The position numbers were made by a program, and so were the translations under genes. A model generated the notes under the pieces. That model searched no databases and was not told where the DNA came from. It saw nothing but the letters and a program-made list of their open reading frames with translations. A stretch of DNA of 58,235 bases from Sorangium cellulosum (GTDB lineage Bacteria; Myxococcota_A; Polyangia; Polyangiales; Polyangiaceae), in the NCBI RefSeq assembly GCF_001589285.1, contig NZ_JEMA01000591.1, forward strand, positions 1 to 58,235, read 5' to 3'. Shown here piece after piece: positions 43,852 to 51,709 of this stretch (position 1 is the stretch's first letter; each line of letters starts with the position of its first letter).

Positions 43852-44685
43852 ATGGCACGTGCGATGTTCTGTGCGCTCTCCACCGCAGCGATGCTCGCCA
43901 TCGGCTGCGCCGCCGGCAACGAGCCCGCGACGCCCAGGGCGGCCTCGACCCAGGGCGGGCTGCGCCTGCCCGAGGGAGCGAGGTTCGTGGATCTCACGTA
44001 CCCCTTCGACGACAGGACGATTTACTGGCCGACAGCCGCGACGGGCTTCGTGCTGAATCAGGTGCACAACGGCCCAACCGAGGCTGGATTCTTCTACGCG
44101 TCGAACGACTTCTGCGCGCCGGAGCACGGGGGCACGCACCTCGACGCGCCCATCCATTTCGCGGAGGGCAAGAGCACCGCGGACGCCGTGCCGATCTCGC
44201 GGCTCGTCGGGTCGGCCGCCGTCGTCGACGTGTCGGCAGCCGCTGCCAGGGACGCCGATTACCGCGTCACGAGGGCCGACATCGAGGCCTTCGAGCGGGA
44301 ACACGGCGCCATCGCGCCCGGGACCGTCGTGCTGATCCGCACCGGATGGGGGAGCCGCTGGCCCGATCGGAAGCGCTACCTCGGCGACAACAGGCCCGGC
44401 GACGCGTCCAACCTGCACTTCCCCGGCATCGGCGAGGACGCCGCGCGCGCCCTCGTCGCGCGGAAGGTGGCCTCGGTCGGCATCGACACGGCGAGCATCG
44501 ACCACGGGCCGTCGAAGGACTTCATCGCGCACCGGGTGCTCCTCGGCGCCGACATCCCCGCCTTCGAGAACGTCGCCTCGCTCGACGCGCTGCCGGCGCG
44601 CGGCGCGCTGGTGCTCGCGCTGCCCATGAAGATCCGCGGCGGCTCGGGGGGCCCGCTCCGGATCATCGCCGTGCTCCCGCCGTAG
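43852..44685 (+). CDS. Exported cyclase-family protein (kynurenine formamidase-like metal hydrolase)
   Basis: The protein has 277 residues. The N-terminus (MARAMFCALSTAAMLAIGC) is a signal peptide ending at Cys19, probably a lipoprotein, though the -3 Ala is unusual. The cyclase/KynB-family metal motif HGGTHLDAP is present (His92, His96, Asp98), along with the usual DLTYPF near the start of the domain and VLIRTGW. Members hydrolyse amides or lactones such as N-formylkynurenine, but a secreted lipoprotein form suggests a different, unknown substrate. I chose the ATG at 43852 because it gives the signal peptide. Confidence 0.85.
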   Translation: MARAMFCALSTAAMLAIGCAAGNEPATPRAASTQGGLRLPEGARFVDLTYPFDDRTIYWPTAATGFVLNQVHNGPTEAGFFYASNDFCAPEHGGTHLDAPIHFAEGKSTADAVPISRLVGSAAVVDVSAAAARDADYRVTRADIEAFEREHGAIAPGTVVLIRTGWGSRWPDRKRYLGDNRPGDASNLHFPGIGEDAARALVARKVASVGIDTASIDHGPSKDFIAHRVLLGADIPAFENVASLDALPARGALVLALPMKIRGGSGGPLRIIAVLPP

Positions 44686-44875
44686 CGCCGGCGCGGAGGC
44701 GTGAACGCGTCAAAGCTTCCTCTTGCCCTGCGCTGGACCAGGCGCTCCTGATCGACCGGCCCGCGGGTCCCCGCGAGTCCGGGGGAGGACAGCGCTCGCA
44801 AGGCTCCTCCGGAGCGCCGCGTCAGGACGGGCAGGCGCCGGCCCGCGGTCAGCGCCGGCCCGCTCGACGAGCTCT

Positions 44876-44891
44876 CGTGAGACCGCTCACG
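44876..44891. terminator. Small hairpin downstream of the cyclase gene
   Basis: CGTGAG-ACCG-CTCACG forms a perfect 6-bp stem with a 4-base loop, about 190 bases after the stop. No T tract follows, so termination is only a possibility. The rest of the 44.69-44.94 kb gap shows nothing else I can name. Confidence 0.3.
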
Positions 44892-44961
44892 CGGGCGCCG
44901 CAGCCGGCCGCCGGTGCGCAACCCGTCGCGATCGAGGGCGCCGCGCGCCGCTCATTTTCTT

Positions 44962-44990
44962 TTGACATCGGCCATGTGAACGTTCACATT
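44962..44990 (+). promoter_or_regulatory. Promoter with an overlapping LacI/GalR-type operator for the GH43 gene
   Basis: TTGACA at 44962-44967 is a consensus -35 box. A perfect 16-bp palindrome ATGTGAACGTTCACAT spans 44974-44989, with the central CG typical of LacI-family operators, and overlaps the spacer and the weak -10 (CACATT, 44985-44990). Binding there would block RNA polymerase. No LacI-type regulator lies in the window. A second hairpin, CCCGCC-TCG-GGCGGG at 45032-45046, sits in the leader before the start at 45082. Confidence 0.65.
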
Positions 44991-45081
44991 CCGGTTTCCG
45001 GATCGGTTGCTTGCCCCTTTGGGTGTGTGTTCCCGCCTCGGGCGGGCAAACATCGCATATCCCCGACCGGCTAGGCCAAAC

Positions 45082-46401
45082 ATGAAGACGCGAGGACTCT
45101 CTTTTTGGGGAGCGCAGTATCTGGCGCTCGTCATCGGTGGGCTCTGGCTCACGGCTTGCGACTCGTCGGGTCAAGCTTCAAGCGGCCCCGACGGCGCCGG
45201 AGGAGCCGGTGGACAGGCTGAAGGAGCCGGTGGACAGGCCGGAGGTGACGCCGCGACGACCGGCAGCACCAGCAGCATCAGCAGCAGCACCGGCGGCACC
45301 GGCGGCACCGGCAGCACCGGCGGCACCGGCGGCGGAACGATCGATCCCGGGGAGGGCGGCGGCGGGACCGGCGGTGGCGGGGACGACGCGCCACCCCCGA
45401 CAGAGTTTGACAATCCCATCATCAAGTACGACGCGCCCGATCCGACGAGCGGTCCTGGAGACCACATCTTTACCGCGGATGCCGCCGCCATGGTCTGGAA
45501 CAACAAGGTCTACCTGTATACCGGCCATGACGAGCAGGTCGAAGGTGCGAGCGGATATCGCATGTTCGACTATCGGCTCTGGACGTCGTCCGACATGGTC
45601 CGCTGGGAGAACAAGGGCGCGGTGATGCGCTACGACGTGTTCTCGTGGGCTCGCGGCGGCGACTCGACGGGCAACGCCAATGCGGGTCAGGTGGTCCACC
45701 GCGACGACAAGGACGGCAACCCGAAGTTCTACTTCTACGCGCCGGTGGAGGGCGGCCAGTCCGGTTACGGGATCTCGATCGGCGTCGCGGTCGCGGACAA
45801 GCCGGAAGGCCCGTTCAGAGACGCACGGGGAATCCCGCTCATCTTCCTGGACGACACCGAGGGCACGGCAGACCATTCGTGGCGAAACCTCGACCCCACG
45901 GTCCTCGTCGACGACGACGGCCGGGTCTACCTGTACTGGGGAAATAAGGTTCTGTACTGGGTCGAGCTCGAGCAGGACATGATCCACCTGAAGGGGGAGA
46001 CCTACACGACCGACGGCAGCGGGAAGATGCAGAACCGCAGCGTCGGCAGCGCCCAGATCCACGTGCTCACGAACATCCCCAGCTACACCGAGGCGCCGTT
46101 CCTCTCCAAGCGCGGCAGCCTCTATTACTTGACGTACGCCTCCGGGTTCCCGGAGACCATCTCCTACGCCACCAGCACGTCGCCGGAAGGGCCGTGGCAA
46201 CATCGGGGCGTCATCCTGGACCGGGTGCCGAACAGCGACACCATCCACCAGTCGCTCTTCGACTTCAAGGGCGCCAGCTACCTCACGTACCACAACGCCG
46301 GGCTGCCGACCGGCGGTAGCTACCGGCGCTCGACCTGCGTGGATCGGGCCTACTTCAACGACGACGGGACCATCAAGAAGATCGTTCCGACGCACAAGTG
46401 A
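45082..46401 (+). CDS. Glycoside hydrolase family 43 lipoprotein
   Basis: The protein has 439 residues. Signal peptide with lipobox LTAC (Cys26), then a low-complexity Gly/Thr/Ser linker (about 30-105) encoded by short tandem repeats, including AGGAGCCGGTGGACAGGC at 45201 and again at 45222. The catalytic domain has GH43 landmarks: DNPIIKYDAPDP and YTGHDE at the start, LDPTVLVDDDG near 271 and YTEAPFL near 337 (likely catalytic acid Glu). GH43 enzymes cleave arabinose- or xylose-containing plant polysaccharides. Anchored outside the cell, it would help use plant material. The LacI-type operator upstream fits sugar induction. Confidence 0.92.
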   Translation: MKTRGLSFWGAQYLALVIGGLWLTACDSSGQASSGPDGAGGAGGQAEGAGGQAGGDAATTGSTSSISSSTGGTGGTGSTGGTGGGTIDPGEGGGGTGGGGDDAPPPTEFDNPIIKYDAPDPTSGPGDHIFTADAAAMVWNNKVYLYTGHDEQVEGASGYRMFDYRLWTSSDMVRWENKGAVMRYDVFSWARGGDSTGNANAGQVVHRDDKDGNPKFYFYAPVEGGQSGYGISIGVAVADKPEGPFRDARGIPLIFLDDTEGTADHSWRNLDPTVLVDDDGRVYLYWGNKVLYWVELEQDMIHLKGETYTTDGSGKMQNRSVGSAQIHVLTNIPSYTEAPFLSKRGSLYYLTYASGFPETISYATSTSPEGPWQHRGVILDRVPNSDTIHQSLFDFKGASYLTYHNAGLPTGGSYRRSTCVDRAYFNDDGTIKKIVPTHK

Positions 46402-46536
46402 TCGTTGCGAGCGCATCGCATCGCATCCGGCGTTCCGGCTGTCCTGAAGGCGCATCCCCTCGGGCGTGACGTCGGCGACGACCCCTCCCGGCCCGCTACG
46501 CCACCGCGTCTGTCCGCTCTATCGCCCCCCGCGCGC

Positions 46537-46923
46537 TCAGCCGTCGATGACCTTGGTCTGGCCGGGGTTCAAGATCTGGATGACGCCGCCCCAGGCGCAC
46601 ATCAGCTTGGCGGCGCTGTCGAGGGCGGGCATGCCCTTGAGCATCACCGTGACGCTGCCCGGGACCCAGGTGCCGGCGGGCACGGGGACGCACGGCATGG
46701 GGGTGAGGACGCCGAGGGCGGCGGCGGTGGCGGCGGCGACGGCGGGGTTCGCCAGGGAGGAGCAGGCGCCGAAGGGGAGGACGTTGAGCACGGGGGCGCA
46801 GTCCGAGATGTTGGCGGCGGGCAGGGTGGCCATGGCCTGGTGGACGGGGAGGACCATCAGCGTGGCGGGGGCCATGCCGAAGCTGCACATCGTGGTGGCG
46901 CCGGCGCAGACTTGAACGGCCAT
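46537..46923 (-). CDS. DUF4280 PAAR-like spike protein
   Basis: The 128 residues match the DUF4280 pattern: an early CAGATTMCSFGMAPATL, then ANISDCAPVLNVLPFG.C.SLANP, a GVLTPMPC.PVPAGTW stretch and CAWGGVIQI near the end. PAAR-like proteins sharpen the spike of contractile injection systems and carry effectors. It lies downstream of, and in the same direction as, two effector-like genes and only 3 kb from a type VI secretion operon, so it is the likely spike tip for those cargos. The ATG at 46923 has no strong ribosome-binding site. Confidence 0.85.
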   Translation of the reverse strand: MAVQVCAGATTMCSFGMAPATLMVLPVHQAMATLPAANISDCAPVLNVLPFGACSSLANPAVAAATAAALGVLTPMPCVPVPAGTWVPGSVTVMLKGMPALDSAAKLMCAWGGVIQILNPGQTKVIDG

Positions 46924-47060
46924 GATCGGGGAGGATAGGGGAGGGGCTGGGAGCGGCCCAATTTCCTCTCGATCCGGCCTCGGCGGGGACGGCGGCGCAA
47001 GGTGAAGCGCTGCCTGGCTCCTGCGCAGGGCGGTGCCGCGCTCCGCGGCGTCTCAGCGCT

Positions 47061-47861
47061 TCAATGCTGCTGGCTCCACCACGTGGTGAACGCCTGATAG
47101 ATCGCGTCGATGTCCTTCGGGGCGAGGGGCAGGTCCTTCCCTTCCGGTCCGGCGGCGATCACCGCGAGCTTGTTCTGAAAGCGCTTCTTGTAGGCGATGA
47201 GCTCGCGCTGGCGTAGGTCGTCCATCGTGACTTCGCCCTCCTCTTCGAGGATCCGGGCGATGGGATAGTCGGTCGTCAGCAGCGCCTCGTTGGTACGTAC
47301 CAGCTCCATCGCCTTGAGCTTCTTGGACAGGGCTGTTGTGTACTTTCCAGCGCCATATTTCCCTGCCTTGGCCTCTGCTATCAGCACCGGAACGAGCTTC
47401 CCGTCGTCCACGACGCCGACGAGCACGTCGATCTCGGCGATGTCGTTCCAGCCGCCTTCGGTGGCGAGCGACACCTTGACGCCGGTCAGGCAGACGTGCT
47501 TTTCGGGTCGATAGACAGCCGTCAGCTTATGTTTCGTCAGGTATTCGGCGATCAGGCCTTTCACCTTGTTCTCGGGGAGCTTCTTGCCCTTCGAGTAGTA
47601 GAGCCAGCGCTGGACTTGCTCGTCCTCGAGGATCCCGAGCGTTGTCAGCGAGGGCACGTCCGACGGGTTGCGCTCCGCGGAGCGCTGGATCGTCATTCTC
47701 TGTGCGACGGCCGCCGGATGGGGCGGCCTCGCCGGCGTCGTGGGCACCGCCTTCTTCTGCGCCACGGTGGCGGGGTGCGGCGGCCTTGCGTTCTTCGCGG
47801 GCCCGGCCTTCTTCTGCGCCACGGTGGCGGGGTGCGGCGGCTTCGTCTGGGCTCGCGCCAT
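47061..47861 (-). CDS. Predicted PD-(D/E)XK nuclease effector with PPHPATVAQ repeats
   Basis: The protein has 266 residues. Three copies of PPHPA(T/A)VAQ lie at residues 8-15, 27-34 and 46-53, then a helical region, then EIDVLVGVV (Asp145) and PVLIAEAKAG (Glu163, Lys165), a PD-(D/E)XK active site. The ATG at 47861 follows an AGGAGGA. The same N-terminal repeats occur in the DUF4157 protein encoded 17 bases upstream, which suggests a shared export or loading signal. A DNA-cutting toxin fits. No separate immunity gene is obvious. Confidence 0.75.
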   Translation of the reverse strand: MARAQTKPPHPATVAQKKAGPAKNARPPHPATVAQKKAVPTTPARPPHPAAVAQRMTIQRSAERNPSDVPSLTTLGILEDEQVQRWLYYSKGKKLPENKVKGLIAEYLTKHKLTAVYRPEKHVCLTGVKVSLATEGGWNDIAEIDVLVGVVDDGKLVPVLIAEAKAGKYGAGKYTTALSKKLKAMELVRTNEALLTTDYPIARILEEEGEVTMDDLRQRELIAYKKRFQNKLAVIAAGPEGKDLPLAPKDIDAIYQAFTTWWSQQH

Positions 47862-47878
47862 CTCGGCTCCTCCTGTCC

Positions 47879-49093
47879 TCAGGTCTCGTCGTCCAGCGCC
47901 TCGTACATCACCCTCGGCCCCGGCGCGGCCCCGCCCTCGGGGACCGGCAGCCGCGCCGCGCGCAGCACGTCGAGCGCGAACGTCGAGCACTGGCGCTTGT
48001 CCAGGCTGTATCGGTATCGCCCCGACTCGTACTCCGCGATCTTCGCCATCGCCGCCCGCGCCTGCTCCCGCGTGATCGCGTAGTCCTGCGTCTTCACCCC
48101 TGGCCTGTCGAAGGCGCCCTGGTCGTCGTGCACGACGCCCTCGACGCCCATCCTGAGCCGCCCCAGATCGCGCTGCGGGTCGTAGCTCGAATAACGGGCC
48201 GGCGAGAACCCGAACGCCCGCCGCTCCCCGCTCGGCTCCTCGATCGCCACGAAGCTGTGCCCCGCCACCGGCTCGGGCAGCGCCTTGTCGTGCATGTAGG
48301 CGCCCACCAGCAGCCGATAACCCCCCTTCGCCTGCGCCCCGCCGCTCCTCGCCTGCGCCCCCGCTGGCCCTCCCGCCCCGCCGTGCGCCGCCCCCGACGA
48401 CCCGGGCCCCATCTTCCCCTGCGCCGCCGCCTTCCCGTGCCGGTCCGCCTCGGCCTCCAGCTCGAAATCCTGCACCACCGCCACGCCGTCGCCGAAGGGG
48501 TTGGCGACCCGCCCCTCCCGCTGCTGCACCACGTGCGTGAGCTCGTGGCCGAGGAGCTCCTGGCCATGGCGCGTGTGCGGCTGGTAGTGCTCCGGCGTGA
48601 AGTAGAGATCAGCGCCGAGCGTGAAGGCGAGCGCCCCGATCGCGGCGGCCTCGGGGCCGACGTGGACCCGCACGTCGGAGAAGTCGGCTCCGAAATAGCG
48701 CTCCATCCGGAGCTGCACCGAGGGCGGGAGCTTCTGCCCCGCCTTCGCCGGCCCCTCCAGGAAGCCCGTGGGCGGCTGGAACGCGTGGACGTCCGCCTCC
48801 TTGCGCTGCGCCGCCCCGCCGGCCCGGGGCGCCGCGCCGAAGGGCGCCTGCGGCGGCGCGACGGTGGCGGGGTGCGGCGGCCTCGGCGCGAAGCTGAGCC
48901 CGGGCCTTGGCTGGGCGACGGTGGCGGGGTGCGGGGGCCGCTGCCGTGGGTCCATGGCGGCGCGCGGCTGCGCCGCGGTGGCCGGGTGCGGCGGAAGGAC
49001 CGCGCGGGCGAAGCGCTGGACCGCGGTGCCCGCGGGGACGCGGCGCTCAGGGAAAAAGGCCTGGATGACGCGGGGGGGCGCAGCGGGACGCAT
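47879..49093 (-). CDS. DUF4157 protein with PPHPATVAQ repeats and a cysteine-peptidase-like C-terminus
   Basis: The protein has 404 residues. Repeats of PPHPAT(V/A)A lie at about 34, 53 and 72. The DUF4157 domain spans about 121-194 and contains the zinc-peptidase motif HELTH (183-187). DUF4157 proteins are typical companions of extracellular contractile injection systems. After an Ala/Gly-rich linker, residues about 258-404 hold AGHSFVAIEE (His279) and RQCSTFALDVL (Cys369), like papain-like or related peptidase folds. It could process itself through DUF4157 and release the C-terminal domain; that is inference. The start is ATG 49093; the frame extends further upstream without coding character. 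Confidence 0.8.
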   Translation of the reverse strand: MRPAAPPRVIQAFFPERRVPAGTAVQRFARAVLPPHPATAAQPRAAMDPRQRPPHPATVAQPRPGLSFAPRPPHPATVAPPQAPFGAAPRAGGAAQRKEADVHAFQPPTGFLEGPAKAGQKLPPSVQLRMERYFGADFSDVRVHVGPEAAAIGALAFTLGADLYFTPEHYQPHTRHGQELLGHELTHVVQQREGRVANPFGDGVAVVQDFELEAEADRHGKAAAQGKMGPGSSGAAHGGAGGPAGAQARSGGAQAKGGYRLLVGAYMHDKALPEPVAGHSFVAIEEPSGERRAFGFSPARYSSYDPQRDLGRLRMGVEGVVHDDQGAFDRPGVKTQDYAITREQARAAMAKIAEYESGRYRYSLDKRQCSTFALDVLRAARLPVPEGGAAPGPRVMYEALDDET

Positions 49094-49479
49094 GGCCGAT
49101 GCCGAGCAGGGTATCACCCCTGCCCGTGGAGGCTCCAGAAGCTTGCCGAAGAGCCCGGCTCCGCGCGCACGGCGCTCCACCGAGGGCCTGGGGGTGGTGC
49201 AGCCGGCGTCGCCGGTCCTGCGGGGGTCGATGGGCGGTCACACGTCGTCGCTTGTGTCTCCCGGCTCCGCTCCTCGGTCTTGGGAACCACGTTGGCGCGG
49301 GGACCACGAGGCCAGGAGTCATCGAGTGCAGGGCAGACCGCCAACACCGTGCACGATGGCCGGGAACTATCTCTCTGCGTGCGCGTGACGGCATTACGTG
49401 CAACCGCACGATCGGCGTGCACAAAATCAGCTCTTGCGGCGGATTTCGCGCTGGCGACATCCATCAGTATCGATACGTT
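49094..49479. other. Divergent non-coding region
   Basis: This gap separates the leftward effector operon from the rightward repeat protein. It must carry the promoter of the effector genes. Codon bias is lost on both strands and no domain is readable, so it may include the remains of the missing front part of the gene at 49506. No operator-like palindrome stands out. Confidence 0.35.
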
Positions 49480-49517
49480 ATGCCGCGCGAGCATGCCGCG
49501 CGAGCATGCCGCCGAGA
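49480..49517 (+). repeat. 13-bp tandem repeat placing an ATG in each reading frame
   Basis: ATGCCGCGCGAGC is repeated exactly at 49480 and 49493, and a third partial copy begins at 49506. Since 13 is not a multiple of three, the three ATGs fall in three different frames; only the third opens the 142-residue gene. Gain or loss of a copy would change which ATG leads into the gene. Confidence 0.75.
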
Positions 49518-49934
49518 CCGGTCGGCGATCGCTACGATGCGCTGCGCGAGCCCATGAAGCGGGCTCTGGAGGCACTGGTCATGAAGCGGCAGACCGAAGG
49601 CAAGGCGACGTTCCCCCCGTTCGCGCAGAAGATCTTCGAGCGCGGCATCAGCGAGGGCTTCCGCGACGGCGAGCGGAAGGGCTTCCACGACGGCGAGCGG
49701 AAGGGCTTCCACGACGGGGAGCTCAAGGGGAAGCAAGAGGGCGAGCTCAAGGGAAAGCACGAGGGCGAGCTCAAGGGAAAGCGCGACGTGCTGCTCCGGC
49801 TCCTCGCGCGGGCGGGGATCGCGCTCTCGGACGAGCAGCGCAGCCGGATCCTGGGGTGTGACGACGGCGCCACCCTGGATCGGTGGGTGGAGAACGTGCT
49901 CGAGGCGAAGACCGCTGCCGACGTGCTCTCCTGA
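49506..49934 (+). CDS. Truncated repeat protein, end of a myxobacterial nuclease-like family
   Basis: The protein has 142 residues. Residues about 45-95 are a charged tandem repeat of eight residues (ERKGFHDG, then ELKGKxEG), encoded by a 24-bp DNA repeat at roughly 49670-49790. A short helical end follows (LLRLLARAGIALSDEQRSRIL and DRWVENVLEAKTA). This ending resembles the C-termini of Rpn/PD-(D/E)XK transposase-like proteins common in myxobacteria, but the nuclease domain is absent, so this is probably a remnant or a regulator-like leftover. The codon bias is good. Confidence 0.55.
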   Translation: MPPRPVGDRYDALREPMKRALEALVMKRQTEGKATFPPFAQKIFERGISEGFRDGERKGFHDGERKGFHDGELKGKQEGELKGKHEGELKGKRDVLLRLLARAGIALSDEQRSRILGCDDGATLDRWVENVLEAKTAADVLS

Positions 49935-49978
49935 GGCGACCTCGCGCCCGACGACACCCGGCACAATGTTGCCATTGA

Positions 49979-51682
49979 CGGGAAGCCGTCGTTACCTTCC
50001 CGCCCCTGGACATCCCCGCCGCCCTCCGCTCCCTCGAGCTCTCCCGCGAGGACGACGTCCCCGAGCTCGCCTGGCTCGCCGCGACGTACGACGACCCCCC
50101 CGCCTTCTGGTCCGCCCTCGCCGACCACGCGCGCCGCGCCGGCCCGGCGCCGCGCAGCCGCCCAGGCCACGCGTACGACCTCTACAACGACGCCATCGGC
50201 CGCCACGCCGGCGCCGGCCGCGCGGCCTTCGTCGGCTACCAGCGCCGCGCCGGCTGGCAATCGCTCTCCTATCCGGATCTCGCCGCCCGCGCCTCCGCCT
50301 GCGCCCGGCGCTGGGCCGCCGCCGGCGTCGCCCCCGGCGCCGTCGTCGCCCTCGTCCTTCCGCTCGGCATTCCCTGGCTCATCGCCTTCGGCGCCGCCCT
50401 CCGCCTCGGCCTGGTCGTCTCCTTCCTCGCCCCCGCCGGCGAGCGCGCCCTGCTCCGCCGCCTCAAGGCGCTGGATCCCGCCCACGTCGTCGTCGATCCC
50501 GCCGCCCCGCCGCCCATCGGGCCCTTCGCCGAGCGCGCTCTGCCGCTCGCCGGCGACGGCCCGCCGCTCGCCGCGCCGCCGCACGCCTATGCGCCCGACG
50601 AGCCCTGCGCGCGCCTCTTCTCGCCCCTGCGCGCGCCCCTCGCCGAGCCGGTGGACCTGCCCGCGGGCGCCGCGTGGCAGCGCGCCCTCCACGACGCCGT
50701 GCTCGCGTATCGCCTCGGCCCCGGAGACGCCCTCGCGCTCCCCGGCTTCCACCCCCAGCAGCATCACCCCGCGGCGATCCTCGCGACCCTGCTCGCCGGG
50801 GCCACCTTCGTCGAGCTCACGCCCGCCGACATCGCCGCGCGCCCCGGCCTCCTCGACGAGCAGCCCATCACCACCCTCGGCATCACGCCAGGGCTCTGCG
50901 AGGCGCTGCGCAAGGCGCCGATCGCGCGGCCGCCGAAGCTGCGCCAGTGGGTGCGGAGCGTCGACGAACCGCTCGACTGGGTGGCCTGGAACGAGCTCGT
51001 CAAGAAGAACGACCTCGCCAGCGTGCCCTCCACCAACCTCCTCGTCGACGCCGCCGCCGGCGGCGCCGTGCTCTTCTCCACGCGGCGCCCCGGCAGCGTC
51101 CAGGCGCTCGCGCTGCCGGCGGCCGGGCAGCCCTACACCCTCTTCGACGCGACAGGGAGCGGCGAGCCCGCGGCCGGGGGCGCAGGCGTCTTCGTGCCGA
51201 CGCCCGCGGGCGACCCGAAGAAGGACGGGTGGTTCGTTCTCGCGCGGCGCGGCACGGAGTTCCTGTGGGGCGGCACGCTCGCCCCCCGGCGCGCAGGGCG
51301 GGCCTTCCCGGCCGCGGAGCTCGCGGAGCGGGCCGCGGAGGTGCCCGGCATCCTGGGCGCCTGCGTGGTGCCCATCCCCACCGCCGACCCGGGGGGGCGC
51401 TGGGCCTTCGTCCTCCTCGCGTTCGCGGGCGCGCCGCCGGACGGCGCCCCCGCGAACGCCGCGCTCTCCGACGCCCTCGCCGACGCCATCCGCGAGGATC
51501 TCGGCGACGATTTCCTCCCCGACCGCGTCACCGTGCTCCCCCTCTACCCCCGCATGCAGGGCCGGAAAGTGGACGCCGCGTGGTGCCAGCGGCAATACTC
51601 GTCGGGCTTCCTGGCGGCGAAGGCGCAGCACCCCGTATTCCGCCGCCTCGCCGGGCTGCGGGGCCTGGTCCTCGGGGCTTGA
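49979..51682 (+). CDS. AMP-binding-enzyme-like protein at the head of the type VI secretion operon, start undefined
   Basis: From about 50000 the frame has perfect GC-rich codon bias and encodes an adenylate-forming-enzyme-like N-domain (SYPDLAARASACARRWAAAGVAPGAVVALVLP). The C-terminal part ends like the ANL C-domain (LPLYPRMQGRKVD). The ATP-binding loop (T/S)SGTTG.PK is not found; the equivalent place reads AAGGAVLFSTRRPG, so it is probably inactive. The frame has no ATG, GTG or TTG from the stop at 49976 until GTG 50651, well inside the domain, so the start is a non-standard codon or a frameshift separates it from ATG 49966. It may be a structural or regulatory component of the secretion system. 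Confidence 0.6.
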   Translation, partial: REAVVTFPPLDIPAALRSLELSREDDVPELAWLAATYDDPPAFWSALADHARRAGPAPRSRPGHAYDLYNDAIGRHAGAGRAAFVGYQRRAGWQSLSYPDLAARASACARRWAAAGVAPGAVVALVLPLGIPWLIAFGAALRLGLVVSFLAPAGERALLRRLKALDPAHVVVDPAAPPPIGPFAERALPLAGDGPPLAAPPHAYAPDEPCARLFSPLRAPLAEPVDLPAGAAWQRALHDAVLAYRLGPGDALALPGFHPQQHHPAAILATLLAGATFVELTPADIAARPGLLDEQPITTLGITPGLCEALRKAPIARPPKLRQWVRSVDEPLDWVAWNELVKKNDLASVPSTNLLVDAAAGGAVLFSTRRPGSVQALALPAAGQPYTLFDATGSGEPAAGGAGVFVPTPAGDPKKDGWFVLARRGTEFLWGGTLAPRRAGRAFPAAELAERAAEVPGILGACVVPIPTADPGGRWAFVLLAFAGAPPDGAPANAALSDALADAIREDLGDDFLPDRVTVLPLYPRMQGRKVDAAWCQRQYSSGFLAAKAQHPVFRRLAGLRGLVLGA

Positions 51683-51709
51683 GCGCGGGCCGCCGCACGG
51701 ATCCGCCGC

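Noticed and set aside
44689..44940. A small gene in the gap after the cyclase gene
   Set aside because: Frames in both directions have no consistent codon bias, ribosome-binding site or recognisable domain.
46405..46938. A Gly-rich plus-strand open frame
   Set aside because: It is the reverse of the DUF4280 PAAR-like gene, whose minus-strand translation matches a known family pattern.
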